Shown here piece after piece: positions 32,820 through 44,359 of a stretch of DNA of 64,000 bases. Below the pieces are notes generated by a model. That model was not told the DNA's origin and did not search any database. It saw only the letters and a list, made by a program, of their open reading frames with translations. This stretch comes from Peronospora farinosa. Its lineage: Eukaryota > Oomycota > Peronosporomycetes > Peronosporales > Peronosporaceae. The DNA is taken from NCBI GenBank assembly GCA_947646735.1, contig CANTFK010000528.1, forward strand, positions 124,001 through 188,000, in the 5' to 3' direction. Position 1 is the first letter of the stretch. Every line of letters starts with the position of its first letter. A program made the position numbers and the translations under genes.

Positions 32820-33785
32820 ATGACGACTCTTCCAAATCAGTTGTCGTAATTCTCTTAGTCTTCAGTTAGGGGAACTCCCGGATCGCCCACTTGTATATCC
32901 TCAATTGTGACTTCGGCTGTAGATGGACCAATTTCTGGCAAAACTGCCATGTGTTGATCTACGTCTTTGGCATACAACTCGCCACTTTCATGATAATATG
33001 TTGGACTCTCCAGCTTCACCTCTTCACCTTTCGTCAAAAATTCTCCCTCGTTTTCCACATCGGACTTATTTTCCATCTTTCGGGATTGTGGATCGCGATT
33101 CTTTATCGCAGGATCGCGATCCGCACATATATCTTTAATTGCCAGATCACGATCCACAGAAGCACTGTCAATAATTGTTGGATCGCGATCTACATCCTCA
33201 ATAATCGCAGGATCGCGATCCGCACATATATCTTTAATTGCCAAATCACGATCCACAGAAACAACTTCCATAATTGCTGGATCGCGATCTACACCATCAA
33301 TAATCGCAGGATCGCGATCCACAGAAACACTTTCAATGATTGCTGGATCGCGATCTGTAATTGTCGGATCGCGATCTCCATAATCATGATTGACAAGATT
33401 CATAAAGTGATCAACAAATTCTGAATCGATGCCCTCGTTGGTGCGAGCTTCTTTGACTGGCACATCCTTTACTTAATCGACTTCTGGCGTTACTTTTGAT
33501 TACATTAATCATAAACGGCGATCGTGCTGATCGTTAATGTTCGCCCTTGATCTCCCTGTCTTCTACAACTTTATCACCGACGTCACTTATTGTACTGCGT
33601 TCATCATTTGATCGTGACGCGAGTTTCACTGTTTCCGTGGTACTTTTTTCTGCTTCCTCTTTTGAGCGTGTTAAGATCCTTTTCAGTGTAGGTACGAAGG
33701 ATGATCCACTAGCGGTCCGGTATATTCTTCCGATCGCTCTTCTTCTCGATCCGTTGTCGCTTCGAACGCTAATGTCTGCCATTCG
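32820..33785 (-). pseudogene. pol: G3 protease-RT spacer with DRDPAI repeats
   Basis: Minus-strand frames 32855-33463 and 33534-33782 join protease to RT. From about 33080 to 33390 the codons for DRDPAI or DRDLAI recur about nine times, separated by short variable linkers. The repeated DNA word is GGATCGCGATC, the same word that forms the LTR minisatellite. The end (YAKDVDQHMAVLPEI, IEDIQVGDPG) aligns with the same spacer of G4 (CAEDIDKNWSVIPEV, LEDIQIPDPG). The spacer carries a stop and a frame change. Confidence 0.8.
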
Positions 33786-34583
33786 TTATACCGACGCGAT
33801 CCCACCCGAGACATATCCTGGGGACCGAGGTATCATATTAGCGACCATCCACCAACCTAATGGCGATCCATGACTTAAAGTCACTTCTTGATCGCCGATA
33901 TTAGTCAGTTGTAAGTACTTGATCTGACCAGGTCCCGTAGTCACTGTGGGCACCCATTTCGGATCACGCCTCACCCAGATCTTGGCCTTAGGAGGACTAA
34001 CTCCGATCTTCACTTCGGTCGATTTACCCACGGGAATCACCACAAATTGATCTGGAATTGTGATCGCTTGTATAGTAGCCCGATAAGGGGGTGTTCGTTC
34101 ATTCAGAAGGATCCTGACCTCATCAGGTAAACAAAGCGTTCCATCGGCTAAATCCAAGCGTATTCCAGCCGGTACCATGAAATTCATACCCAAGATCGCG
34201 TCTTGACCTACTTGATCTCCAACCCAAGCATCAAAATAGTAAACCAATGATCCATTCAGCGTAATCTTTATTCTTGTACGACCATCCGTCATGTATGTGT
34301 TCTCACCAATCCCAACGCATTCTTGCCTTTGGCTCTCGTCAATGACACATCCTACCTTACGAGCAAAGGTGGTGTCGACGATTGAGACTTCGGCTCCAGA
34401 ATCAAACAACATAATCGCCTTTTCATTGTTGATCTTGCCCGTTGCCTTGGCTTGCTTGAACCATTTTCCTGGGGTATGATATTTCCAATATCCTCGTGAT
34501 TCACCTGGTGCTAAGTCGAGCTCCATTTTAGCAGGCGATCGGGCATATTCATCAACTCTTACGACACTTGATATTGAACGCAA
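33786..34583 (-). CDS. pol: G3 aspartic protease
   Basis: 265 codons. GESRGYWKYHTPGKWFKQAK leads into the catalytic LFDSGAEVSIVD, then DAILGMNFMVPAGIRLDLAD as the second hydrophobic-G motif. It is close to the G4 protease throughout. In G4 the region upstream is in the same frame as the end of gag, so a single Gag-Pol frame is likely for this family and the 25-nt overlap here reflects a frameshift. Confidence 0.85.
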   Translation of the reverse strand: MRSISSVVRVDEYARSPAKMELDLAPGESRGYWKYHTPGKWFKQAKATGKINNEKAIMLFDSGAEVSIVDTTFARKVGCVIDESQRQECVGIGENTYMTDGRTRIKITLNGSLVYYFDAWVGDQVGQDAILGMNFMVPAGIRLDLADGTLCLPDEVRILLNERTPPYRATIQAITIPDQFVVIPVGKSTEVKIGVSPPKAKIWVRRDPKWVPTVTTGPGQIKYLQLTNIGDQEVTLSHGSPLGWWMVANMIPRSPGYVSGGIASV

Positions 34584-37009
34584 ATTTTTGAATCCTCACA
34601 TGTATTAATCGGGTCGATCCAAGCGTAAACACCTTGATCAGTCCATCTTCTTTCCACAAATGCATAAATGCAGAGCCTAGAACGCTCGGCTCGTACCAGA
34701 TTCCAACCTGGCGAGCGTCCTAGTTTAACATTTCTTCTGCCTTCCAGCGGAAGCATTCCAGCATGCTTGATTGGAACATACCACTTGCGTATCATGTTGT
34801 AGAATTCTTCCATTCGGCACTTTCCACTCTCATGAACATCTCCGCAGGCGGAACAGGTGTAAAAACACTTATCCGAAGGGTGTCCCTTGCGACCACACTT
34901 CTGACACATTGGCCTCTTCCAACATCCACGATCATCATGTTTCTTTGATCCACAATGGATACAAGCCTTCTGATTCACCACGCGATCTGGACTGCGATCT
35001 TGATCCAAATGGTCCAATCCAGCACGTTGATCACTATATTTCTTCACGCGATCCGGTACTGTAGCCACACAAAGGTTGCGTCGATCTGTATCAGCGTCCG
35101 ATCCACTAAGGTCCGAATTTGACTCGCTGCTACTACCTTCCAGGCGGATTGCTCTCACGGCACGAGTTGGTTTCGAGGGTGTCGGAGTGGAGGCCGACGC
35201 AGATCGCTGACAAAATTTGCTTGACCCCATTGCACTCGGATACTGTCTCTCTTCCATGCGTTGATATGTTCGAAAATTCTCTTCCATATCGTCGGCATCT
35301 CCAAGGCGTAGCAACGTCAATTGCTTAGCCAGATCGCGATCGTCGAGCGTACCAATGAAATGTTCCACATGTTCTCGGCGATTTGAAGGCGATCCTTCCC
35401 GAATGGGGATTTTTGCTCGGATCGCGGCTACATTCAGCCGATACAAATATTTCAATGGCGTTTCATTGGGTCGCTTCTTTGCATGGTAGTATTGTCTCCC
35501 GATAGAATACCATATCCACAATACTGGATCATGAAGGTTTCCAGCAACGACTTCCATGAATTACGAGTGGATCGGCTAAGCTGGCTATAGCAATTTCGCG
35601 CCGGCCCCGTGAGTAAATCACCAAATACTAGACATTTCTCATCGTCCGGGGCTTGATCGCGTAAGAATGCAGACTTGGCCTTGTTGACCCAGCTTCTCGC
35701 CCGATCTTAGTCGTTGTTCCGTCCTGTAAATTCTTTTAGATCTGCGATCGCAGACATTCGAATACGCTGCGTGACAAGTCCACCATTAGGTACAGCGCCT
35801 GCACTTGAGACTTGTGGCCGTCTTAGATCCTCCAACCCCAAATCGTCTGGATCGTAATTATTGGATCGCGATTGACGCGATCCGGCCGATTCCATATCCA
35901 CATCCGAAATGCAGAATTTTGGGGTGTTTATGGAGATCGCGGATCGACTGGCGATCATGCGAGCTTGATCCTGCTCGTACTTTCTCATGGCAGCTTCAAA
36001 ATGAGATTGCAATTGACCTGATCCATTCACATTCATGTCTTCAGCTGTAAGTGCCGTCGTCGATTGTTCTCTGGCCTTAATCGGTGCCAGTCGCTCGCGA
36101 ATATGCGCTGTAACAGCCGGTCCAAGTGACATTCGCTGCATATTAATCGAGCTGTCCGACTCCCCTTCGGATTCCGCTGACATATACTGCGAAGATCCAG
36201 TATGATATCCTTTTGGTATATCTGCAATCGGCTGGATCGCCTGATTCACCGGATCGCACTCTCCAGTTAGCGGAACTAACTTCGAAAACAGAGATCGCCC
36301 TGCTTGGATCACCCGATCATGATCGCATTCCAACAGCACCTGCGCGTCAAAAGCTCCAGCGGTGAATCCCGCGTTTTGGAGCAACTCCATAAGCCGACGG
36401 ATCGCTTCCAACTGGTTCGGTGTCGGAATGGGAGCTGAAATTGGTCCTCGCAGCGATCCAATTAACTTCGATTTCAAAATCTTTAGAACGGGATCGCTTG
36501 ACAACAGATCTTTAAGCGCCTTCCAATGAAAACACCATTCCAGCTGATCCAGTTGCCATCCTTTCGCCTTGTCTTCCTCATGCGCTGGCTTCACGTCGAT
36601 ATCATCATGATCCGACTCAGGCGCCTTCATCTTCACTCGAGATGGCTTCGAATTCTTCTTCTTCTTCGAATTCGGAGTGGTTTTGGATAAATTTCCTTCG
36701 GTTTTAACCGTAGGATTTTATCCACGGATCGCGTTTTGCAACGGAATCCGCAGGGGCCCTCGAAAGGACCTGAGGAGGGGGTAGAGGTTTTTCTTCCAGA
36801 TCAATATCTTGATCTTCCTCTTTGGTTTTCTTTTCATCTGCGCCCCTCCCAAAACGCTGATGATCAGAGGATCTTTTTTCTTCACACGTCTGCGGTGATC
36901 CCTTTGCCGCTGACGCTTCAATCCCAGGTTCAATTTTGACCTTTACATCTTCTCTCAGAGACTCACGGTGAAATCCCGAGTCACCAGAAGATCCGGGAAC
37001 GCGCACCAT
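34559..37009 (-). pseudogene. gag: G3 Gag, with start codon abutting the LTR
   Basis: The ATG at 37009-37007 is the first base triplet after the LTR, so the primer-binding site (TGGTGCGCG...) codes for MVRVPG. Three pieces follow in order (36704-37009, 35707-36636, 34559-35557), with frame breaks between them. The first is acidic/basic and disordered. The second has a helical part and ends ISDVDMES..YDPDD. The third has the capsid helix YYHAKKRPNETPLKYLYRLN and three zinc knuckles (CIHCGSKKHDDRGC, CQKCGRKGHPSDKC, CSACGDVHESGKC). It is much larger than G1 Gag. Confidence 0.85.
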
Positions 37010-38184
37010 TGTGGTGGAGTGGGATTCGCAAAATTGCTGATGCGATTCCAATTCTCCACTGGCGCCCGGACGACCGACTAACGGAGGGGGTACCCCGATT
37101 CCGTGTATAAAGCCTTCCTCACCTTGTGTACCCGTCGGTAGGGCGGGTTGCTCTCTTCTCGGTGGACTTGAGTCGATGTTGATCTTAAACTGGGTTAGGG
37201 ATAGGAGGTTTGGTTATCTTGTGGAAATCTTCACAAGATAAACCGAGTACTTGGTGTGATCTTCCCAATCGATCACGGTTATCCAATAAAGCGAAGCTTG
37301 AATCTTCTGACCACTTGAGCAGAACCTTCTGACCACTTGATCCGTCCTGCACTTGCTTCGCCTTGCCCTACGTGTTTTATCTGCGTCCGATCGCAATTGA
37401 GTTGTGTTGAGAGTTCTTGCAATCCCTGGCCAAACAATCCAGGGATATGACTTGCGCAGTGTGTAGGCTTCCTCGAGACGTTGGCTGGCCAAAGAATCCA
37501 GCCCGGAAGAGAAGTTGACACGTGTATCTGAAGTAAAATTGAACTCTGTTAATGTTAACCAATCAAATACCAAAACCTACGATTATGCCTATCTGTAGTC
37601 CAGGATCTATCACCACATGTCACCCTTCCAGGAAAAATCAGACCTCGATATGTGGTCCACCCCAAATGCCTTTGCCATCCCGATCCATCGGCGATCTTGC
37701 CTTATCCTTGGATCGCGTTCAGCCTTGGATCGCGGTCCTGATTCGGATCGCGATTCTGAGTCGGATCGCGCTATACCTTGGATCGCGGTCCTGATTCGGA
37801 TCGCGGTTCTGAGTCGGATCGCGCTCAGTCTTGGATCGCGCTTCTGATTCGGATCGCGGTTCTGAGTCGGATCGCGGTCCTGATTCGGATCGCGGTTCTG
37901 AGTCAGATCGCGGTCTACCTTGGATCGCGGTCCTGATTCGGATCGCGATTCTGAGTCGGATCGCGATTCTGAGTCGGATCGCGCTCAGCTTTGGGTCGCG
38001 ATTCTGAGTCGGATCGCGCTCAGCTTTGGATCGCGCTTCTGATTCGGATCGCGGTTCTGAGTCGGATCGCGGTTCTGAGTCGGATCGCGCTCAGCCTTGG
38101 ATCGCGACCGATCCTGGGTGTGTGGTCCACATAACTTGGATCGCGATCTCCACTCCACGAAATTTGTTTAGCCGCTCTTCCACA
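37010..38184 (-). repeat. G3 5' LTR (1,175 bp) with 18-bp minisatellite
   Basis: Between about 37700 and 38115 the unit GGATCGCGGTCCTGATTC and variants (GGATCGCGATTCTGAGTC, GGATCGCGCTCAGCTTT) repeat about twenty times; the 3' LTR has only about eight. The outer parts match the 3' LTR. Confidence 0.93.
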
Positions 38185-38512
38185 TCTCCAAGTACAAGGC
38201 AGTTGAAAGCGACTCCTTGTTAAGATGGTTCGTCGAGCTCAACGATGCCATTGAGGCTCGTCGCATCGATGACGATGCGATGAAGGTCAAGTTCGCCATG
38301 TCGAACTTGGCAGGACGTGCCAAAGCTTGAGCCTTAGGGCTCAAACTGCACGACTCATACGTTTTCCCAACGTATAACGTCTTCAAGGCGCGGCTCAAAC
38401 ACACGTTTGAACCGCCTCGCGCCGAATTCAGGGCTCGGACTGAGCTCCTGGATTTAATACAGGGTAAGCGTGATATACACGCTTACGCCCAACACGTACG
38501 ATACCTCGTTAG
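38185..38512 (+). pseudogene. gag: G2 gag, part 2
   Basis: Continues from 25453: SKYKAVESDSLLRWFVELND, then a capsid-like helical region with one in-frame TGA near 38328, up to RYLVS where the solo LTR was inserted (TTAG duplication). Confidence 0.85.
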
Positions 38513-39990
38513 TGTGGTGAAGTGCCAGGAGAATCGGGGCCCAGGGTACAGGGGCCCCAGGGTACAAGAGCCCAGGCCTCGCAAGGTCCCAAGGTTCAAC
38601 CGAGGGTCACCAGGGACAAGGGTACCAGTCACCAGGGACAGGGTTACCAGTTGCCGGGGACAGGGGTATCGAACGTCCAGGGTCTTGAAGTCATCAAAGG
38701 TACAAGGTTACCCTACCGGGCGCACACCAGGATTCGAAAGTTGTCCAGTGCCCTGAGGTGGTCCAAGGTCCTAAGGTCAAAGAAGGTACAAGTTATTTCA
38801 ACGTGCAGAGTTGGTACAGGCCCCAACGTCTAAGAGCACAGGGCACAAGAGCCCAGGGTACCAGGGACCAGGGTACCGGGTGCAGGGTACCGGGGTACCG
38901 AGGCTCAGGGTACATAGTACAAGGCCCAGGGTACAGGGTACAGGGCCCAGGGTACCAGGGCCCAGGGTACAGGGTGCAGGGTACCGGGGTACCGAGGCTC
39001 AGGGTACAAGGCCCAGGGTACAGGGTACAGGGCCCAGGGTCGGCTACAGGGTCCAGGGTACCACGGTACCGGGGTACCAGGAATCCGGGGCCCAGGGTCC
39101 AGGGCTCAGGGTATCAGGGCCCAATGCCCGAGGGTGCAGAAACGGTACACGGAACCTCGAAGATTACAGAAAGTACTGGTACCAAGGAGCCAGTTCTTCC
39201 TCCAAGAGTCGACACGTGGCACTATCCAGATCAAAGGGTTAGGGTTAGGGTTAGGCAAGAAAAAGCATACAAAGTATAAGATAAATAAACACACTCAAAT
39301 TTGCATTACACGAGGCAGCTCCAAGCGCTTCCTTCAAGCTTCTTCGTTACCTCACCTATTCCGGGCGGGATACCCTTTGGCCCACCGACGTCAGGTGATG
39401 TGGCGGCTCAAGCAACGCAAGTTGAACCTCAGAATAGTTGGCCTGAGGTGACAAGTTAGTGTCAAGACTCAAGTGCGAACTTGTTTCGATCTACCCACCT
39501 GTTCCGGGGGAGAATTTTATTTTGCCCCCCCCCCCCCGTTGAAGACAGACGTGTGGTATGATTCAAGCTCGAACGAACCCCAGGAAGTATTTTGACCTGT
39601 GGATTCGTACCCATTCAAGACCCGCTATAGGAAGCGGTTTCCCTACGGGAAACAAGAAAAGGGGTCCAAGGACCAAGATACCATTAGCCACCGAAGTGGT
39701 ACATAGTACCAGGTGCACTGCTATCTACCCAGTCGATTGAGCCCAAGAAACCCTGGGCCCGAGTGAAGCATATCCACTCGGGGACCACCAAGTCCAAGTC
39801 TTATACTAAGACCAAGTCTTTAAGTCTTCTACGTCTAACGAGGAGCAAGACCAGCCAAGCCGACGGGTACACAAGGTGAGACCCAAGGTTGACGCGACAC
39901 GGTATCGGGGCACCCCCTCCGTAAGTCGGCAGTCCGGCGCTGTGTGTGTTTGTGGTTCTCTCACGTCGTTTTAGAATCCACTCCACCACA
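38513..39990 (+). mobile_element. Solo LTR of the G4 type in G2 gag (1,478 bp)
   Basis: Starts TGTGGTGAAGTGCCAGG and ends CTCCACCACA, like the LTR at 49547-50762. Target duplication TTAG at 38509-38512 and 39991-39994. No internal domain remains, so LTR-LTR recombination removed it. It holds a long GGGTACAGGGCCCA-type minisatellite (38530-39120), GGGTTA three times at 39236-39253, and a run of 13 C near 39524. Confidence 0.92.
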
Positions 39991-40459
39991 TTAGCTGTAT
40001 CGTACTGAACCCAATCGATGAACACACGCAGGTTACTGTGTTCATCAAGGGTCTGACAGATGGTCCTGTTAAGACCCACCTGTTCCGCTTGGAGCTAGAA
40101 TCGCTGGATCAAGCGATCTCTGCAGCGGAACAGGAGGACTTAGCCTACAACAGGCTCACGTCCACTCGGGGTCCTATCGTCCACCGAGACGACAGGAGGG
40201 CGGAGGTCCAGAACCAATGGACCTCTCCTATGTAGAGAGCGAGCGACCTTGCTCTCCAGGGTACAAGCGATTGCAAAAGTGCAATCGCTGTCAGAAGTTG
40301 GGCCACTACGCTTATGAGTGTAGTGCCCCACGCCCAGTGTCTCGTAACACTGGGAGTGACGATCGATCGTCTGCCAAGAAGGGCCATATACGTGGGTCCC
40401 ACGTTGCTGCGAAATCGCAACAACGTGGTGGACCATCAAAAAACGGTCGGGGTCAGTAG
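39991..40459 (+). pseudogene. gag: G2 gag, part 3 (zinc knuckle)
   Basis: After the solo LTR the frame resumes as CIVLNPIDEHTQVTVFIKGL and runs through the capsid C-terminal part. A shift near 40200 leads to EPMDLSYVESE and the CCHC knuckle CNRCQKLGHYAYEC. Gag stops at TAG 40457-40459. The -1 frame is open from 40348. Confidence 0.88.
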
Positions 40460-40475
40460 GGGTGGAGCGCTCCAC
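40438..40475 (+). promoter_or_regulatory. Probable -1 ribosomal frameshift signal, G2 gag/pol
   Basis: The heptamer A AAA AAC (40438-40444) is in the exact gag phase (A | AAA | AAC), 12 nt before the gag stop. It is followed after 17 nt by the palindrome GTGGAGC/GCTCCAC (40462-40475), able to fold as a stem. Slipping back one base enters the protease frame. This is the classical layout of a programmed -1 site. Confidence 0.75.
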
Positions 40476-41043
40476 TGATCCAGCAACGTCAAGAGAGTTC
40501 GCGAGACTCTTGACGAGGGTTGCTCCCAACACACAGTCACTGTGTGTTGCCGCTCCCAGTGATGAGGTATCCCTCATCACCTTGAAAATCGAAGTGAAAA
40601 AGAACATGTCACTTCGCGCCCTAGTTGATTGTGGGGCTTCGAACAACTTTGTTCGACGCCAATCGCTAGATGATCGTAGGCTCAAATATGTTGAGCGCGA
40701 GACCCCTTCAACGAGGATGACGGTGCGCCTTGCAACTGGCGCATCCGTAACAGTAAAGAAACTTGTAGTGGGAATTCACTACACGCTAGAAGGCAAAGAG
40801 TACGATGATGATTTCATCGTACTTGATCTGGATGACAAATTTGATGTCATCCTAGGATTACCATGGCTCAGAAGGTACGAGCCATGGGTCAGCTGGAAGC
40901 ATCGAACCGTGAAGATGCCTGCCACTTGTTCATCAGATGGCCATCTGATGAACGTCTTGGAGCGCTCACAAGCGTGTGCATGTAGTGTGACGGCCTCACT
41001 TGTGGTTCGGTCGTTAGTACGACTGCACAAGAACTCAGCGTGA
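40462..41043 (+). CDS. pol: G2 aspartic protease
   Basis: 193 codons here; the frame is open from 40348, inside gag. Catalytic motif LVDCGASNNFVRR (Cys in place of the usual Ser/Thr, DCG for DSG/DTG), then VRLATGASVTV and FDVILGLPWL followed by WVSW, as in G1. DCG is unusual for this family and may weaken the enzyme. A TGA at 41041-41043 ends it early. Confidence 0.85.
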   Translation: MERSTDPATSREFARLLTRVAPNTQSLCVAAPSDEVSLITLKIEVKKNMSLRALVDCGASNNFVRRQSLDDRRLKYVERETPSTRMTVRLATGASVTVKKLVVGIHYTLEGKEYDDDFIVLDLDDKFDVILGLPWLRRYEPWVSWKHRTVKMPATCSSDGHLMNVLERSQACACSVTASLVVRSLVRLHKNSA

Positions 41044-41795
41044 CATACAGTCACGCTGTGGAGAAAGCTGAAGGCGGCTGTGCAAAAGCACAGGCAGCGC
41101 CGAAGGTCCACCAATCGAATAAGTCGAGTGGACCGGGACATGAATGCTCGCCTAGAGGGCAGCATTCACCGAAGAGTAAACCGGTTGCCCAGAAGCGGCA
41201 ACACGGTAATCCTAGATCAACTGGAGAGTTGATCGTAGAGGATCTCGCTGTGGTTGCGCCACCACAGCTAGAGGAAGTCGATGGAACAGGTTCCATCGAG
41301 CCTGCGGGAATAAGTCCCCAGGAAATGATCACTGAGGGAATAAGTCCCCAGTGCCCTGAGGGAATAAGTCCCCAGGAAGTAACCGAGACGTTAAACGTCT
41401 TGGTTAATGACGAATCAAACGTGGGCGCTTATACGCTTAATGTGATTGCGCCTCCGAAGTTAACTTTGGAGATAACTCAGTTGCCTACGCTAGAACCTAA
41501 AAGGTTTTTGCGTGATCTGCGTAGTGGCAAAGTCAAGCAGATCTGTGTGCTCGTCGCAGAAGACGAGTACATGACTGACATTCGTTCAGCAACAGTTTTT
41601 GCCGAGAACGAACGGGTTCTCAGCAGCTCATCAATGGACGAAAGTGTCCTTGATGAGAAGACTCGGATTGAGCGATATACATCGCAATCCTGGGAGTCGC
41701 TGAAGTCAAATCCTTTGTATAAGGATTTGGTCGAATTCAAGGATGTATTCCCTGAATCCGTTCCGTGCGAGTTGCCTAAGGAAAAAGGTACTTGA
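41044..41795 (+). pseudogene. pol: G2 protease-RT spacer with GISPQ repeats
   Basis: Low-complexity spacer continuing from the protease in another frame. Near 41310, 41337 and 41361 GGGAATAAGTCCCCAG repeats and codes for GISPQ. The frame ends at a TGA (41793-41795) that stands where G1 has [10 protein letters not shown], just before the conserved junction to RT. Confidence 0.75.
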
Positions 41796-42594
41796 CACGA
41801 GATAGACCTTGTTCCTGGCACAAAACATTGTGTCATGAAGCAGTGGTCACTGCCTCGGGAGCAGGTCGAGGCGATCGACAAGTTCTTTGCTGATCGCCTA
41901 GCAGCGCTATGTGAGGGAGTCAACTTCACCTCACATCTCTTGGACCTTTTGTGTGCGCAAGGCCACAGGAGGGTGGCGGATAGTACACGCGTTCAACAAG
42001 TTGAACGCTGCAACGATACCGGCGCAAACGCCGATACCGAGAAAGTACGTAATCATAGATGGTATGTCTAACAGTACCATCTTTTCGTCCATGGATCAAA
42101 TGGATGTGTTCTATCAGATCCTAATGCGTGAACGGGACATCCCGTACACAGCAGTGAGCACTCCCAGTGGTATGCTCTGGGAATGGTTGGTGACGCCGCA
42201 AGGGCTTAGTAATGCACCAGCCACATTCAATAGATCTGTTTCACATCTATTGAGACCGGTGCGCGAATTCGCACCGAGTTACTTCGATGATGTATTCGTC
42301 CATAGCAGGGCTATGGACGGGAAAACAGACGTGGAAGTCCATAGACTCCACGTCCGTTATATTCTTACACTTATGCGCGAGCATAAGTTGTACGACAACC
42401 TCAAGAAGTGTATATTCGCAGCTAGCGAACTACCACTTCTTGGGTGCATCGTCGGAAAGAACGGCTTACGCCCTGATCCAGAGAAGATCAAGGCGATCAC
42501 CGACTGGCCACTGACAGTCGATGTCAAGGGAATAAGGAAGTTCCTTGGGCTAGCGGCGTACTTGCCAAGTACTCGCGCAATTACGCCGAAATGA
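41796..42594 (+). pseudogene. pol: G2 reverse transcriptase
   Basis: [12 protein letters not shown] and KQWSLPREQ open the RT region. A frameshift near 41910 leads to the palm domain: [40 protein letters not shown] and the catalytic YFDDVFVHS. It ends at a TGA (42592-42594) where FLGLAAYL should continue. Very close to the G1 enzyme. Confidence 0.88.
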
Positions 42595-42627
42595 CAGTAC
42601 ATCTTTCTTGTTTACTCAAAAAATGTA

Positions 42628-43130
42628 AAGTGGAACTGGAACGCTGACTGTCAGCGTTCCTTTGAACGTATCAAGCAAAGCTTGATGCAATCGCCAGTAT
42701 TGGCGATTGCCGATCAAGACAGACCATTTCATGTGGTCTGTGACGCCAGTGATTTTTCAATCGGCTGCGCACTGATACAATATGATACAGACGTCGCAGA
42801 GCGTGTCGTCTGTTATCAATCGCGTCAGCTGCAACCGGCTGAGCGCAATTACCCGGTGCATGACAAGGAACTCCTTGCCATGAAGTATGCACTGGCTAAG
42901 TTTCGCGTCTATCTCTTAGGAGATAGACCGTTCATTGTGTATACAGACCATGCGTCACTACGCACGGCTGTAAATAGTCCACACCTCTCGCAACGAATGG
43001 CGAGATGGTTGTCGTTCTTCGCGGAGTACAACTTCTCCGTGGAGTATAAAGGGACGACTTAACGTCGTCGCCGATGCTCTTTCACTTCGGCCTGACCTAG
43101 AGCCGACTGTGCAATCCGAAAGTCATGTGA
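42628..43130 (+). pseudogene. pol: G2 RNase H
   Basis: [41 protein letters not shown] and [10 protein letters not shown] define the Gypsy RNase H. A shift near 43055 (after FSVEYKG) and stops after it separate this from integrase. Confidence 0.85.
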
Positions 43131-43186
43131 ACACCACTGTCGCCACGCTGAGTACCAGCGTCTTGTCGTAGAGCTTACTCGACGAC

Positions 43187-44359
43187 ATTAGAAGGGCATG
43201 CGCACAAGATAATGATCTTGTATGCCTGATGGAGTACCTCAAGGACCCATCCACGCAAGCTAAGAAGCGCTTGCCTGCCATGTATCGATCTTCTCTCGAT
43301 CGATACATCCAGCGGGACGGCTTACTGTACTACACAGCCGTCAACAACGACACGCCTCGTGTCGTTGTACCGCCACAACATGATCTCAGGTTACGGATCA
43401 TGTTTGAATGTCACGATGCACCAATAAGTGGGCATCGCGGCCGTGAGAAGACTTACCTCACGGTCATTCGCGACTTTTACTGGCCACGCCAGTATAAGTT
43501 TGTGCGCAAGTACGTGCGTGCTTGCGAGGTGTGTCAACGAGTGAAGCCTAGTCCTTCACTCCGTGCACCATTGCAGCCTCTGCATGTTCCGGCAGAGTGC
43601 TGGGAGTCCGTATCAATGGACTTCGTCTTTGGGACCCCCAAAGACGCTCACAAGAATAATGGTATTCTCGTGTTTGTAGACAGGTTCAGCAAGATGGTAC
43701 ATCTTGTTGCTGTACCTGAGTCGATCACAGCAGAGGGCTGTGCTCGAGTGTTTATCGATACAATTTTTCGATTGCACGGTTTACCCCGTGAACTTGTGTC
43801 CGATAGGGACCCCCGGTTCACGGCTGAGTTTTGGCGTTCCGTGTTCCAAACACTTGGAACACGGCTCGCAATGTCTACTTCTGACCATTCAGAAACTGAT
43901 GGTCAGACTGAACGCGCCAATCGCGTCCTCGAAGAGATTATTCGAGGGTACGTCCACTCGTTTACGAGTTGGAGTGAGTTCTTGTCGATGGTCGGATTCG
44001 CCATCAACAGCTCCGTGCATGCTTCCACAACGCATAAACCGTTCTACGTGAATGGCCTTCGCCATCCACGTGTCCCCACATTAGTAGAGGGTGAATATAA
44101 TTTAAGGGGGGGAGGGACTCGCTCGAGCGAGAACCAATCTGACTCTTGCTCATCACGCGACGACGTTATGGTCGACGCGAAAGTAACCGAAGTCGACCCA
44201 TTCGACTTCGGTGAAGAGGAAGAAAGTAAGAGCGATGACGCTCTTACTGATAACGATGCTGAAGATATCAGCATCGTTCGAGGCATCACAAGTGAGAACA
44301 GTAATGTTCTCGCTGAAATAGTAATTGATATCTCTGCAGTGCATTGTGAGTGCCAATAG
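43187..44359 (+). pseudogene. pol: G2 integrase
   Basis: Zinc domain HDAPISGHRG...CEVCQRVK. Catalytic set: SMDFVFG, SDRDPRF, then E 35 residues on in TDGQTERAN. It ends at TAG 44357-44359 after an acidic stretch. Nearly every 40-60 bp holds a short inverted repeat (for example CCGTGTTCCAA at 43839 and TTGGAACACGG at 43854). Confidence 0.88.

Larger units (their letters stand above)
25454..38184 (-). mobile_element. G3: complete dual-RNase-H Ty3/Gypsy element nested in G2 gag
   Basis: Minus-strand element, 12.7 kb. 5' LTR 37010-38184 and 3' LTR 25454-26361, both TGTGG...CCACA. Four-base target duplication TCTC at 25450-25453 and 38185-38188; with one copy removed G2 gag reads GAT GTC TCC AAG without loss. 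Internal order on the minus strand is gag, protease, repeat spacer, RT, RNase H, second RNase H, integrase, chromodomain. An antisense gene on the plus strand lies next to the 3' LTR. The LTRs agree closely outside a minisatellite whose copy number differs. Each main gene has one or more frame breaks. Confidence 0.94.

Noticed and set aside
25454..38184. CRISPR-like arrays among the many short direct repeats
   Set aside because: Units are contiguous or lie in coding frames without unique equal-length spacers, and the genome is eukaryotic.
39236..39253. True telomere or chromosome end
   Set aside because: Only three GGGTTA units inside an LTR; the same block recurs in the other LTRs.
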